From assembly GCF_000981585.1 (NCBI RefSeq), contig NZ_LN831776.1, positions 3,951,187 through 4,015,186 of the forward strand: a stretch of 64,000 nucleotides of DNA, in the 5' to 3' direction. The stretch comes from Paenibacillus riograndensis SBR5 (GTDB taxonomy: Bacteria; Bacillota; Bacilli; Paenibacillales; Paenibacillaceae). Positions 53,918-62,986 of this stretch are shown in pieces (position 1 is the stretch's first letter; each line of letters opens with the position of its first letter). A program made the translations under genes and the position numbers. The notes under the pieces were generated by a model. That model saw nothing but the letters and a program-made list of their open reading frames with translations. It made no database searches and had not been told where the DNA came from.

Positions 53918-54493
53918 TCATACCCCCGTGTCCCCGCTTTTCCGGAAAGATTTCCTATGAAAATCAGTAATGCGGCGGAACAAAGCTTGTCCATCATCCG
54001 TAATGGCAAAGTCCCGGGTGAGCGGCATCACCATGGCCCGGTAAGGCTCAGGAATCCAGATATATTGATGCACATACTCCGTAGCTATACAACCGCAGTG
54101 TTCCCAAAAATGGACCCGTGCCGCATCTTCTTCTGTATGACCTGCTTCGACTTCAATCAGAACCGCCTGAATGTCATACTTCTGCACCGCCCAGTCGCGG
54201 ATCAGTTCCAGAAACTGTCTTCCCAGTCCCTGGCCGCGCAGCCCGGCATCTACAGCCATATAGTCGATAATTAGCATTCGTTCCCCCGCAGGTCCGCTGA
54301 GTCCTGTAACGGCCATAGCCGCGAGTTTTCCGTCCTGGTATCCGGTATGCAGCCAGGCGATTTGTTTATCCAGCATGGCATGCAGAATGCCTACTGGTTT
54401 GGCGCCGTGCGGGAAAGCTTCCCGGTAGAGCGGCTCCATCGCGGCCCACAGCGCGTCATCCCACTTATCGTAAGTTTTGAATTCAAGTGTCAT
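53918..54493 (-). CDS. GNAT family N-acetyltransferase
   Basis: A 191-residue acetyltransferase from ATG 54493, which has GTGGAGGCG 8 bases upstream; upstream in-frame ATGs at 54514 and 54517 lack such a site. LLIDYMAVDAGLRGQGLGRQ-type motif A (IIDYMAVDAGLRGQGLGRQF) is clear near residue 85. IEVEAGHTEEDAARVHFWEH is a further motif of the group. The substrate is unknown. Confidence 0.85.
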   Translation of the reverse strand: MTLEFKTYDKWDDALWAAMEPLYREAFPHGAKPVGILHAMLDKQIAWLHTGYQDGKLAAMAVTGLSGPAGERMLIIDYMAVDAGLRGQGLGRQFLELIRDWAVQKYDIQAVLIEVEAGHTEEDAARVHFWEHCGCIATEYVHQYIWIPEPYRAMVMPLTRDFAITDDGQALFRRITDFHRKSFRKSGDTGV

Positions 54494-54623
54494 GTATGTC
54501 GCCTCCACGATCATCATAGCAGAGCGGATCTAACGAAGTAAAATCAAAACAGGCTCCTATTTTGCAACTTTTCCCAGTACAAAGCGTCCAATTCCTTAGG
54601 ACAATTTAAAGGAGACTCTGCGA

Positions 54624-55757
54624 ATGAGAAAATGGAAGCAATCACTGGCCGTTTTTGCTGCAATTTGGTTTGCCTTAAGCGCCGGGACAGTACATGCCAG
54701 GGAAAATGGAATTGTATTAAACGACAAGCATACCCCGATGGGCAGCAGTCAGATCATTGTGGAAGGTGCGACATGGGTTCCGTTGAAGGAACTAGCTGAT
54801 TCGATGGGCTATGCACTCTCCTGGAATCAGAAGACTGCAACCGCTCAGCTGGTGCGTCCGGGACGCGAAGTGACTTTTACAGCCAAATCCAAGAAGGTGA
54901 AAACAAATGATTCACTCATAACCCTCCCCAAAGCCCCGAACATTCTCAAAGGGAAAGTGTACGTTCCCTTGGTATCTTCAGTCAGTATCCTGGGCGGCGA
55001 AATCTGGACGGACAAGGGCAGCGGCAACATCATGCTGGTGGATGAACCGCGGTTTACTTCGGCAGCCATCCAGAGCAGAACTTATTGGGTATCTCAAAAA
55101 AGCGGAGAAATCTTCCTGAGTGCTTCAGCAGGGAGCAAGCCGGAATCCATAGGGACCTTTCCACTGGGCGAAACGCCTTACTCTCTCTGGTTACAGATCA
55201 AAAGTGCGGGGAACGGCAGCGATTTACTGCTTTTGATAGACAAACACTACGCTATGTTCAATGACTTCAGCAATGGCTACCAGGCCCTAATTAAGAACGG
55301 TAAAGTTCTGAAGCAAATGGACTATCATTATATCATTGTCTCCTATCCGCATGCTGCGGAGATCCCCACAAAACAGCTGTATATGACAGACGGCAAAAAC
55401 GTGCAGTATATCAATGCCGACGGCAGTCTTGGCAAGCTGTTTGAGCTGGAGAAGAGTACAGGAAGATCAGGTGACTTTACGGTTGAGTATGCAGCTGAAG
55501 ATATCGCGCTTGTCCGTAATCTGGAGCATACCGAGCTGTTTGCGGTCAATACCCGCTCAGGGGAAACCACGAATTTAAGCGCGAAGCTGATTAGCTCAGC
55601 TGACCGCAAGGATTGGGACAAGGCTGATGGCAGGGACCCTTATGTGGTGACTAAAATGCTGGTACTCAAAAAACGCGAAGGAAATGTGCTGACCTTCAAC
55701 TATACAGGTATGATGGATGAAAAAGTGCATCAGGTGGTTTATACCATAACCAAATAA
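54624..55757 (+). CDS. Secreted copper amine oxidase N-terminal-like (stalk) domain protein
   Basis: A 377-residue protein with a signal peptide (KWKQSLAVFAAIWFALSAGT, cleavage after VHA). Residues 28-140 form a stalk domain of the type common in Paenibacillus: GIVLNDKHTPMGSSQIIVEG, TWVPLKELADSMGYALSWNQ, KVYVPLVSSVSILGGEIWTD. The C-terminal 230 residues have propeller-like strands and no known enzyme motif. It is probably attached to or near the cell wall. AAAGGAGA precedes the ATG. Confidence 0.85.
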   Translation: MRKWKQSLAVFAAIWFALSAGTVHARENGIVLNDKHTPMGSSQIIVEGATWVPLKELADSMGYALSWNQKTATAQLVRPGREVTFTAKSKKVKTNDSLITLPKAPNILKGKVYVPLVSSVSILGGEIWTDKGSGNIMLVDEPRFTSAAIQSRTYWVSQKSGEIFLSASAGSKPESIGTFPLGETPYSLWLQIKSAGNGSDLLLLIDKHYAMFNDFSNGYQALIKNGKVLKQMDYHYIIVSYPHAAEIPTKQLYMTDGKNVQYINADGSLGKLFELEKSTGRSGDFTVEYAAEDIALVRNLEHTELFAVNTRSGETTNLSAKLISSADRKDWDKADGRDPYVVTKMLVLKKREGNVLTFNYTGMMDEKVHQVVYTITK

Positions 55758-55785
55758 TATCTGTATCGCACATGCTGCACCTTAT

Positions 55786-55822
55786 AGGACTCTGATCCAA
55801 GCTTAGCCTGGATTAGAGTCCT
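55786..55822 (+). terminator. Hairpin terminator after the stalk-domain gene
   Basis: aggactctgatcca (55786-55799) pairs with tggattagagtcct (55809-55822) with one mismatch, followed by tatttgt. Confidence 0.75.
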
Positions 55823-55968
55823 TATTTGTGGCCGGCGCTTTGCCTTCAAACAAATTCCGCACAAAAAATACATATTTCAGCATCAGAGGTTAGCTTATAG
55901 ATAAACTATAATGAGATAACGGGTTTGGCATAATGAAAAACTATATTTTTTAAAAGGGTGGTACGCGC

Positions 55969-58602
55969 TTGAAAGTGGTGTATAGTCAAATCAAATGGTT
56001 GTGGGGAAAACTGCTGCCCCCAATGTTTTGCGTTGTGATTGCGTATATTGTTTTATTGATACTTAGAATTTATGCTCCCTCTGTGTTCAGCCAGGATTAC
56101 ATAGGTTATGAAAAACAGCTGATAATATTAGCTTATATAATAGCAGCCTTAGCCATATGCTGGAGGGGCTTGGGAGGATTTCGGGGAGCAGGTTCAGGCA
56201 TTAAAAATCCGCTGCAGGACCGTTTTTTTCTGCTCATGAATGGCGTTGCTGCAGCAGTAGTCATTGATCATCAAAGTAATGACCGGAATAAAGACTGGTC
56301 AGGACCCTTATTTTCGGATCTCTATGAGATAACATTTATAATCTGTTTATCTGTATTAGTTCTATTAGGGATAACGCTGCTCTTTACAATCTACAGAAAA
56401 TTCCGGCGTAAAGTGGATGATAACAATAGCACTACCCAGCATGAACTGAATTTCAGAACAGAATCCTCTCTGGGTAAAGAGGGGCGGGATGCGCTGAACA
56501 GGGAAGCGTTTGCCGGACACGTTGCCGCAACCATTGAAAAGCATACAGCAAAAACAAATGAAGGCGCATTAACCATTGGTTTATATGGACCATGGGGTTC
56601 AGGAAAAACTTCAATTTTTGACCTGATGGAAAGGGAATTTGACAAAAGTAAAAGCAATCCGGTTATTGTCCGTTTCCAGCCCTGGTTTTTCGGTAAGGAT
56701 TATATGAATCTGATACCCGAATTTTTAAATAAGCTCATAGATTCTATTAAAGAGCATTCCAGAGCCTATGATGCCGGGCTGATCCGCGATCTGAAAGCTT
56801 ACCGGAAATTCCTGACCCCAATCAGTCTGCGTCCGCCGGGGTTAATCATTAACTTCAAGGATTTACCTGTTAATACCGAATTCAGCAAAGAATATATGGA
56901 TGCCGAAGATATGCGGAAGCAAATTGTAGAACGGCTCAAGCTCGCTGATATCAAGCTTATCGTTCTTATCGATGATCTGGACCGGCTGGACAATAAGGAG
57001 ATTCAAATGGTGTTCAAGCTCGTGCGGATGATCGCTGATTTCCCGAAGACCACTTATATAATTGCTATGGATGAGGAGATCGTTACAAATTCACTGGCAC
57101 AGATGTATTCCAAAGACTTCGTCAGGGATGTAGGGAAAGAATATCTGGAAAAATTCATTCAAATTCCGCTCTACATACCTGCTTGTGATCCCGTGCTTCT
57201 GGCCAACCTGGGGTGGGAAATGCTCGAGCCCATTCTTAAAGCTGAGGAAATACTTGTTACCCCGATACAAGTCAAAGATATTCTAATGCAGATGGAAATT
57301 TCTCCGCGTAATTTGCAGCGCTTAAGTAATCTTTACCGGTTGTATTTGCCGTTGCTGCATAGAGATGTGTTTCCATTGGATCTGCTTAGTTTACTGTTGA
57401 TTAAAGTGTCAAAACCCGGTTTGTTCGAATTCATTCTCAAGCACAGCGATTTTTTCCTTGGTAAGCTAAAGGAGGATAAGATGCGGACAGAATTGATGGA
57501 TAAATTAAAAGCTGCCTATGCTCCCTATGTTGCGCCTCTGAAAAAAATGTTTCCATCCATAAATTATAAAGAAATCAAAACGGAGTGGATCATACAAAAG
57601 AGAATCGGTACACCTGAACACTTTTGGACTTATTTCATGTACTCTATGCCGTATCAGAAATTATCCGAAGCGGATATGGATTCTTTCTATTTAGCGCTGG
57701 AACAAGGGTTTATGGAGGCTGAAAAACAGCAGTCGTATTTAGTAAACAAAACCTCTCCACATGAATTTCACAAGAAACTGGGAGAGAAAATAGATTTGTC
57801 TACAGACGGAAGGAACCTGTTGCTGTTTGCATATTTATTTACTACATTCAATAAAGAGTATAACAAAGAGAGATCATATTCATACAGCTATGAACGGAAA
57901 ACGATTATATCGCTGTTTGCCCGTTTGTATGGAAGCCCTGAAGAACAGTCTGCTCTCAAAATCCTGTTTAATGACAACGAAACAAATCTGTCTTTGCTGG
58001 GTATGATTTATGATCAGAAGGTTGGCGGAGAAGGATTGAAACAGCAGATAAAAAACTATTTATCTGTACATTTCAGCTATCCGGTTTTGATGGAGCATCA
58101 TGAAGAGGATATTGAGCGGATTTTTACGGCTTGGTCGGAAACTGCAGAGGAACACCAAAAACGTAAGATATTGAAGGCATGGTCTATGGAATATGGCGTT
58201 GGTGCAACTATAAGGTTTCTCATGATTGACCAGCCTTACGAGGATAAGGTCTTATTAAATTCTTATATAACCGTTCTTCAATATGTACCCATATTTGTCA
58301 TAAGAGAAGAATTGGGGAAAATGGAGCCTATCACTTCACGCAAAATGATGAATGAGGAGTTCAAGAAGGATAGTGATCCTTACCTGATTATTCTTAATTA
58401 TATGGATAACACTGTGTATGATTATGCTATAAAGGAGTTGACTGAAATCTATAATAACAATGGGACACCAGAATATAGTTTTTCACAAGCAATTGAAGAC
58501 CTATGCGAATTTGGAGATTCTGAGCGAATTAGGGACATCCGCAGTTTGCACACTCAAATACAATTACAAAATCATATTCAGGAAAACCAGATAGATCATT
58601 AG
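55969..58602 (+). CDS. KAP family P-loop NTPase with N-terminal membrane segments
   Basis: An 877-residue protein from TTG with AAAAGGGTGG upstream. Four hydrophobic segments lie in the first 140 residues (MFCVVIAYIVLLILRIYAPS, LIILAYIIAALAICW, a weaker AAAVVIDH region, FIICLSVLVLLGITLLFTIY). Walker A is GPWGSGKTS (207-215) and Walker B LIVLIDDLDRLD (Asp335, Asp336), with the KAP-typical VRFQPWFF after it and TTYIIAMDEEIV as sensor. The remaining 450 residues are helical. KAP NTPases include F-plasmid PifA, a phage exclusion factor, so a defence role is possible but unproven here. Confidence 0.85.
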   Translation: MKVVYSQIKWLWGKLLPPMFCVVIAYIVLLILRIYAPSVFSQDYIGYEKQLIILAYIIAALAICWRGLGGFRGAGSGIKNPLQDRFFLLMNGVAAAVVIDHQSNDRNKDWSGPLFSDLYEITFIICLSVLVLLGITLLFTIYRKFRRKVDDNNSTTQHELNFRTESSLGKEGRDALNREAFAGHVAATIEKHTAKTNEGALTIGLYGPWGSGKTSIFDLMEREFDKSKSNPVIVRFQPWFFGKDYMNLIPEFLNKLIDSIKEHSRAYDAGLIRDLKAYRKFLTPISLRPPGLIINFKDLPVNTEFSKEYMDAEDMRKQIVERLKLADIKLIVLIDDLDRLDNKEIQMVFKLVRMIADFPKTTYIIAMDEEIVTNSLAQMYSKDFVRDVGKEYLEKFIQIPLYIPACDPVLLANLGWEMLEPILKAEEILVTPIQVKDILMQMEISPRNLQRLSNLYRLYLPLLHRDVFPLDLLSLLLIKVSKPGLFEFILKHSDFFLGKLKEDKMRTELMDKLKAAYAPYVAPLKKMFPSINYKEIKTEWIIQKRIGTPEHFWTYFMYSMPYQKLSEADMDSFYLALEQGFMEAEKQQSYLVNKTSPHEFHKKLGEKIDLSTDGRNLLLFAYLFTTFNKEYNKERSYSYSYERKTIISLFARLYGSPEEQSALKILFNDNETNLSLLGMIYDQKVGGEGLKQQIKNYLSVHFSYPVLMEHHEEDIERIFTAWSETAEEHQKRKILKAWSMEYGVGATIRFLMIDQPYEDKVLLNSYITVLQYVPIFVIREELGKMEPITSRKMMNEEFKKDSDPYLIILNYMDNTVYDYAIKELTEIYNNNGTPEYSFSQAIEDLCEFGDSERIRDIRSLHTQIQLQNHIQENQIDH

Positions 58603-58664
58603 AACGGGAGGCTTATAAGACTGAAGCAGCCCCCCATACCCGTGGAGGTGGATAGCATCACTTT

Positions 58665-60632
58665 ATGAAGAATATTACCATCGGACTGCTCGCGCATGTC
58701 GACGCCGGTAAAACAACTTTTGCCGAGCAGCTGCTTTATCATACACGGGCAATACGCAGCCGGGGCAGAGTGGACCATAAGGATACCTTTTTGGATACCC
58801 ATGAAATTGAAAAAGCCCGCGGGATTACTGTATTTGCAGATCAGGCGGAGTTTATCCTTGGCGGCACGCGGTATTTTCTGCTGGATACTCCCGGACATGT
58901 CGATTTCTCACCGGAGATGGAGCGCGCGCTGCAGGTGCTGGATTATGCTGTAGTGATTGTCAGCGCCGTCGAAGGTGTGGAAGGCCATACGGAAACCGTC
59001 TGGCAATTGCTGCGCAATCACGGAATTCCGACCTTCTTTTTTATCAATAAAACGGACCGTACCGGTGCCGATCCACAGCGTGTGTTCGAGGAAATCCGCA
59101 GCGGGCTGAGCAGCAGCGCATGGCTGCTCCCGCAATCAGAATGCGGTAAAATATCTGAGGAGTTGAAGGTGTTTCTGGCTGAACGCGATGAACGGCTGCT
59201 GGACGCATATCTCGAAGGGTCATTGAACGATACCGGTTGGCGGGAAGCATTGCGGTCCATGGTCCGGGAAGGCACCATATTCCCGTGCATGGAGGGCTCA
59301 GCTTTGCAGGATGTGGGCATTGATGTTTTTCTGGACGTGCTGAAGTCTCTGACCGTAACAGATTATGATGCCGGACTGCCTTTTGCAGGCAGAGTGTACA
59401 AAATCCGTCATGATGAGAAGGGGACCCGGATTACCTATATCAAAGCGTTGCAGGGAGTTCTCAAGGTAAGGGAAGAGCTGAAGTATGGAGCGTCAGAGGA
59501 TGCCGAACCTGAGCGGATTACCGGCATCCGCAAAGTGAATGGCCTGAAATATGCCTCCGTGGATTGGGCAGCGGCGGGGGAGCTGTTTGCAGTCACCGGG
59601 CTGTCGGCCGTGAGGCCGGGAGACGGTGTCGGGGTTTTGCAGGACAGGCGGGACAGTGAGCTGGTTCCAACGCTGAAGTCCAGGGTGCTGTTCGAGCCGC
59701 CGGTGCATCTGAAGGAGGTGCTGACAGCCTTTCAGCTACTGGGAGCAGAAGACCCTTCTCTGAATGTCAGCTGGGATATGACATTGCAGGAGCTGCATAT
59801 TCAGGTGATGGGCCAGATCCAGCTAGAGATTCTGGAGCAGATCCTGCGGGAACGGTTCATGATTCCAGTGGCGTTTGGCCCGCCGGAGATTCTGTACAAG
59901 GAGACAATAGCCGCTCCGGTGTATGGCTGCGGACATTTTGAGCCGCTGAAGCACTATGCCGAGGTTCTGCTGCGAATTGAGCCGGGTGAACGGGGCAGCG
60001 GCCTGGTATTCATCAACGAGTGCCACACCGATGATCTTGCAGCCGGTTATCAGCACCAAGTCGGGCAATATCTGCTGGAGAGCGGACATCATGGATTGCT
60101 TACGGGTTCGCCGCTCACAGATCTGCGGATGACACTGCTGAGCGGAAGAGCGCATAACAAGCATACGCATGGCGGTGATTTCCGGGAAGCGGCGCTCCGC
60201 GCCTTGCGCCAGGGGCTGGAGCAGGCTGAGAATATCCTGCTGGAGCCGGTCTATGACCTCAAAATCAGGATAGACACCGGTGACTTGGGGAAAGTAATGA
60301 CAGACATCCAGCAGGCGAACGGCAGCTTCAGTCCCCCGGAGATCACCGGGACCAAAGCGGTGATCTCCGGCAAGGTGCCGGTAGCCACTTTTTTGAATTA
60401 CGCTGTCCGGCTGGCTGCACTGACACAGGGGAAAGGCGCACTCTCGCTTAAGGTTGCGGAGTACCAGCCCTGCCACCAGACGGAGTCAGTCATCGCACTC
60501 AAAAATTACAATAAGGATGCCGATCCGGCGTATCCCTCATCCTCTATCTTTTGTGCCAAAGGCCAGTCCTACTCCGTCCCATGGGATGAAGCACAAGCGC
60601 ACATGCACATCACTAACGAAGCAAGAAGCTGA
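58665..60632 (+). CDS. Tet(M)-like ribosomal protection GTPase
   Basis: A 655-residue EF-G-like translation factor. GTPase motifs are AHVDAGKTT (10-18), RGIT near 52, DTPGH (74-78) and NKTD near 129. Domains III-V follow, with the EF-G-like LQELHIQVMGQIQLEILEQI and a C-terminal domain ending QSYSVPWDEAQAHMHITNEA. Length and order match Tet(M)/Tet(O)-type proteins, which dislodge tetracycline from the ribosome. Chromosomal relatives in soil Bacillota are more diverged, and resistance must be tested. A GGAGGTG lies 14 bases before the ATG, longer than usual. Confidence 0.85.
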   Translation: MKNITIGLLAHVDAGKTTFAEQLLYHTRAIRSRGRVDHKDTFLDTHEIEKARGITVFADQAEFILGGTRYFLLDTPGHVDFSPEMERALQVLDYAVVIVSAVEGVEGHTETVWQLLRNHGIPTFFFINKTDRTGADPQRVFEEIRSGLSSSAWLLPQSECGKISEELKVFLAERDERLLDAYLEGSLNDTGWREALRSMVREGTIFPCMEGSALQDVGIDVFLDVLKSLTVTDYDAGLPFAGRVYKIRHDEKGTRITYIKALQGVLKVREELKYGASEDAEPERITGIRKVNGLKYASVDWAAAGELFAVTGLSAVRPGDGVGVLQDRRDSELVPTLKSRVLFEPPVHLKEVLTAFQLLGAEDPSLNVSWDMTLQELHIQVMGQIQLEILEQILRERFMIPVAFGPPEILYKETIAAPVYGCGHFEPLKHYAEVLLRIEPGERGSGLVFINECHTDDLAAGYQHQVGQYLLESGHHGLLTGSPLTDLRMTLLSGRAHNKHTHGGDFREAALRALRQGLEQAENILLEPVYDLKIRIDTGDLGKVMTDIQQANGSFSPPEITGTKAVISGKVPVATFLNYAVRLAALTQGKGALSLKVAEYQPCHQTESVIALKNYNKDADPAYPSSSIFCAKGQSYSVPWDEAQAHMHITNEARS

Positions 60633-60646
60633 GGAGGATTACTGGA

Positions 60647-61051
60647 ATGATGAACGGAATCATCGATAAAGTTGCCTGGATTGTAATCTCAGATGGAAGA
60701 GTGCTGGGTGCGCGTTCCAAAGGTAAAGATACTTATTATTTTCCCGGAGGAAAAAGAGAGTCCGGTGAGACGGATGTCCAGACGCTGATCCGGGAAGTCA
60801 AAGAAGAGCTGTCCGTGGACATCCTGTCCGGAACAGTCAAGCCTTTTGGCATCTTTGAAGCTGCCGCCCACGGCAAAGCGGAAGGCGTACAGGTGAAGAT
60901 GGCTTGTTTTACAGCCGATTACACCGGAGAATTGACTCCGGCCTCGGAAATTGCCGAGATTGCTTGGCTTGCCTATGAAGACAGGGAGCGGGTGTCGGCT
61001 GTCAGCCGGATGGTTTTTGACCAGCTCCATGAGCTGAAGCTGCTGGATTAA
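60647..61051 (+). CDS. NUDIX hydrolase
   Basis: A 134-residue NUDIX protein. The box is GGKRESGETDVQTLIREVKE (residues 34-53, then EL), fitting Gx5Ex7REUxEE. The N-terminal DKVAWIVISDGRVLGARSKG and the short length place it among MutT-like enzymes. It starts 14 bases after the Tet-like gene with AGGAGG, so both share a transcript. Substrate unknown. Confidence 0.88.
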   Translation: MMNGIIDKVAWIVISDGRVLGARSKGKDTYYFPGGKRESGETDVQTLIREVKEELSVDILSGTVKPFGIFEAAAHGKAEGVQVKMACFTADYTGELTPASEIAEIAWLAYEDRERVSAVSRMVFDQLHELKLLD

Positions 61052-61082
61052 TGTACATGTGCGGCAGCTCAGCGTATAATTC

Positions 61083-61124
61083 AAGCCCGTTGGAAGCCCT
61101 TCTGCGGCTACAGACGGGCTTTCT
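61083..61124 (+). terminator. Terminator after the NUDIX gene
   Basis: aagcccgt pairs with acgggctt, with a secondary hairpin in the loop, and is followed by tct. Confidence 0.65.
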
Positions 61125-61167
61125 GCCGTACCCTGATAATCCTCTTCGAGTACCGGTTTCTATGCTC

Positions 61168-61181
61168 AGGACATATGTCCT
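61168..61181. promoter_or_regulatory. Perfect 14-bp palindrome, candidate Crp/Fnr operator
   Basis: aggacatatgtcct lies 61 bases upstream of the first YdcZ-like gene, in the promoter region of an operon that itself encodes a Crp/Fnr regulator. Dimeric Crp/Fnr proteins bind palindromes of this size. The sequence does not match the classical Crp or Fnr consensus, as expected for a divergent regulator. Confidence 0.5.
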
Positions 61182-61241
61182 ACCGCAAATCCTGAATATG
61201 TCTTTTAATGAATACAGAGATTAAGACAGAGGAGAGAAGTC

Positions 61242-61667
61242 ATGAAAGGGATTATTTTTGCTTTTATCGGCGGTGCCTGCATTACACTGCAAGGGGTGGC
61301 CAACGCCAGGATCAGCCAGGATATTGGCACCTGGCAGGCTGCAACCATTACCCAATTTACCGGATTCGTAATGGCGCTGATGATTCTGCTGTTCGTGCGG
61401 GATGCGAAGAAGCAGGGGTTTAAGCAGGTCAGCCCTTTATATCTGTTCGGCGGGGCGCTGGCCGCATTTATTATTTTCAGCGAAGTTACCGCGATTCAGG
61501 GCATCGGTGTGACCCTTACCATTTCCGCACTGCTGATTGCCCAGCTCTGCCTGACCTTTCTGATTGATATCAAAGGGTGGTTCGGAGTTGTGAAGCAGAA
61601 GATGCGGCTGCCGCAGTTTATCGGGATCGGGATGATGGTTGCCGGTGTGGTGATTTTGAAATTATAA
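61242..61667 (+). CDS. DMT family half-transporter (YdcZ/DUF606)
   Basis: A 141-residue membrane protein with four to five hydrophobic helices. FAFIGGACITLQGVANARIS and GTWQAATITQFTGFVMALMI are the signature of the YdcZ (DUF606) branch of the drug/metabolite transporter family. Proteins of this size function as dimers. A second, related half-transporter is encoded downstream beyond the Crp/Fnr gene. AGAGGAGAG precedes the ATG. Substrate unknown. Confidence 0.85.
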   Translation: MKGIIFAFIGGACITLQGVANARISQDIGTWQAATITQFTGFVMALMILLFVRDAKKQGFKQVSPLYLFGGALAAFIIFSEVTAIQGIGVTLTISALLIAQLCLTFLIDIKGWFGVVKQKMRLPQFIGIGMMVAGVVILKL

Positions 61668-61682
61668 GGACGGGAGCGGGCC

Positions 61683-62396
61683 ATGAAAGAAATTCAGGAT
61701 TCAGAGCAGGTTCAGGCATACATTGCGGCACATTCCCTGGCGGCTATTTTTAATGAACAGCTTAGTGGTCATCTGCATCTCTACAGCTTCGCACAAGGGG
61801 AGCATATCTGCTCCAAAGGTGATCCTTCCGGGTATCTTTACGTTCTGGTCAAAGGAAAGCTAAAAATCTTCACCACCACGCCTGAAGGAAAAATGCTGAT
61901 TATCTCCTTCAAAACACCGCTGGAGCTGATCGGTGATGTCGAATACATTCAAGGCACGGAAATGATTAATACGGTGGAGGCCGTATCCCCGGTGCATATG
62001 CTCGGCATAGAATACCGCTGGCTCAACAAATACGGCCGGGATTATCCGCCGCTGCTGCATTTTATGCTGGAAATGATCACCCACAAGTTCTACCGTAAAT
62101 CGAATTTCCTCAGCTTGAATCTGATGCATCCTGTAGAGGTGCGACTTGCCAGTTATTTGTTATCTATCTCCTATGATGAATCCGATCCTAACTTTACCGG
62201 CCAGCTGAGTACGATCAACCTGACCGATACTGCCAATTTTATCGGAACGAGCTACAGGCATTTGAACCGGGTCATTTACAAACTTACACAAGACGGTCTG
62301 ATCGAACGGGGAAACGGACATCTGCTGGTCAAAGACAAGGCCGGGCTGGCCGCACTCGCGAGCCGCAATATTTATGAACCGAACGGAATGGAGTGA
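61683..62396 (+). CDS. Crp/Fnr family transcriptional regulator
   Basis: A 237-residue regulator. The N-terminal cyclic-nucleotide-binding-like fold reads FAQGEHICSKGDPSGYLYVL and VKGKLKIFTTTPEGKMLII. The C-terminal winged helix reads LTDTANFIGTSYRHLNRVIY followed by KLTQDGLIERG. There is no cysteine cluster as in Fnr, so the signal is not oxygen through an Fe-S cluster. It lies between two YdcZ half-transporter genes (15 and 7 bases apart) and probably regulates them. It is similar in length and layout to YeiL-type regulators. Confidence 0.88.
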   Translation: MKEIQDSEQVQAYIAAHSLAAIFNEQLSGHLHLYSFAQGEHICSKGDPSGYLYVLVKGKLKIFTTTPEGKMLIISFKTPLELIGDVEYIQGTEMINTVEAVSPVHMLGIEYRWLNKYGRDYPPLLHFMLEMITHKFYRKSNFLSLNLMHPVEVRLASYLLSISYDESDPNFTGQLSTINLTDTANFIGTSYRHLNRVIYKLTQDGLIERGNGHLLVKDKAGLAALASRNIYEPNGME

Positions 62397-62403
62397 ACTA
62401 GAA

Positions 62404-62898
62404 ATGTTAATAGGATTAGTACTGGCGCTGGCCGCCGGTTCCCTGGTAAGTTTGCAGAATATTTTCAACAGCAAGGTCAATGAGCATACGGGGTCATGGT
62501 CCACTACAACCTTGGTATTGGGCATGGGGTTTATCGCTTCCCTGCTGATGGGACTGCTTATGGAAGGCAAAAATATGTTCACCCTGCAGCATATGCAGCC
62601 CTGGTATTGGTTCAGCGGCATGATCGGCGTAGGCGTAGTCATCTGTCTGGTGCAGGCCACCCGGCTGCTTGGGCCTACTTATGCCATTTCCATTGTGCTT
62701 ACCTCACAGCTTGGGTTTGCGCTTCTATGGGATTCACTGGGCTGGCTGGGCCTGACCAAGGTGCCTTTTTCCTTCAATCAGCTTATCGGAGTACTCATCA
62801 TTGTTGGCGGGATTCTGGTGTTCAAGCTAGGAGGAGCGCGTGAGCCTCAAAGTGATTCCTCAGCAGGCAAGCCGCAGCAGGTATTGAATTTGAAGTGA
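62404..62898 (+). CDS. DMT family half-transporter (YdcZ/DUF606)
   Basis: A 164-residue membrane protein with five hydrophobic helices and a polar C-terminal tail. LALAAGSLVSLQNIFNSKVN and GSWSTTTLVLGMGFIASLLM match the pattern of the first half-transporter (ITLQGVANARISQDIGTWQA). ATG 62404 has GGAGTGA 8 bases upstream; ten further in-frame residues upstream are unlikely. The two proteins may form a heterodimer. Confidence 0.85.
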   Translation: MLIGLVLALAAGSLVSLQNIFNSKVNEHTGSWSTTTLVLGMGFIASLLMGLLMEGKNMFTLQHMQPWYWFSGMIGVGVVICLVQATRLLGPTYAISIVLTSQLGFALLWDSLGWLGLTKVPFSFNQLIGVLIIVGGILVFKLGGAREPQSDSSAGKPQQVLNLK

Positions 62899-62938
62899 AA
62901 GTGAGCCTTCTGCGGCATCTGAAAGAAGCAGTAAAAAG

Positions 62939-62981
62939 TAAAAAACGCGCATCCGTATGGCGACGGGTACGCGCTTTTTTT
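62939..62981. terminator. Bidirectional terminator between converging genes
   Basis: aaaaaacgcgc pairs with gcgcttttttt-type sequence across a central region that can form ccgta/tacgg-like pairs. It has A and T runs on both sides and serves the converging YdcZ and TrpD2-like genes. Confidence 0.8.
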
Positions 62982-62986
62982 ATGCT

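Noticed and set aside
58642..58668. Leader peptide in front of the Tet-like gene
   Set aside because: A GTG frame of eight codons overlaps the ATG as ATGA, but there is no ribosome site and no attenuator hairpins, so regulation as in tet(M) is not supported.
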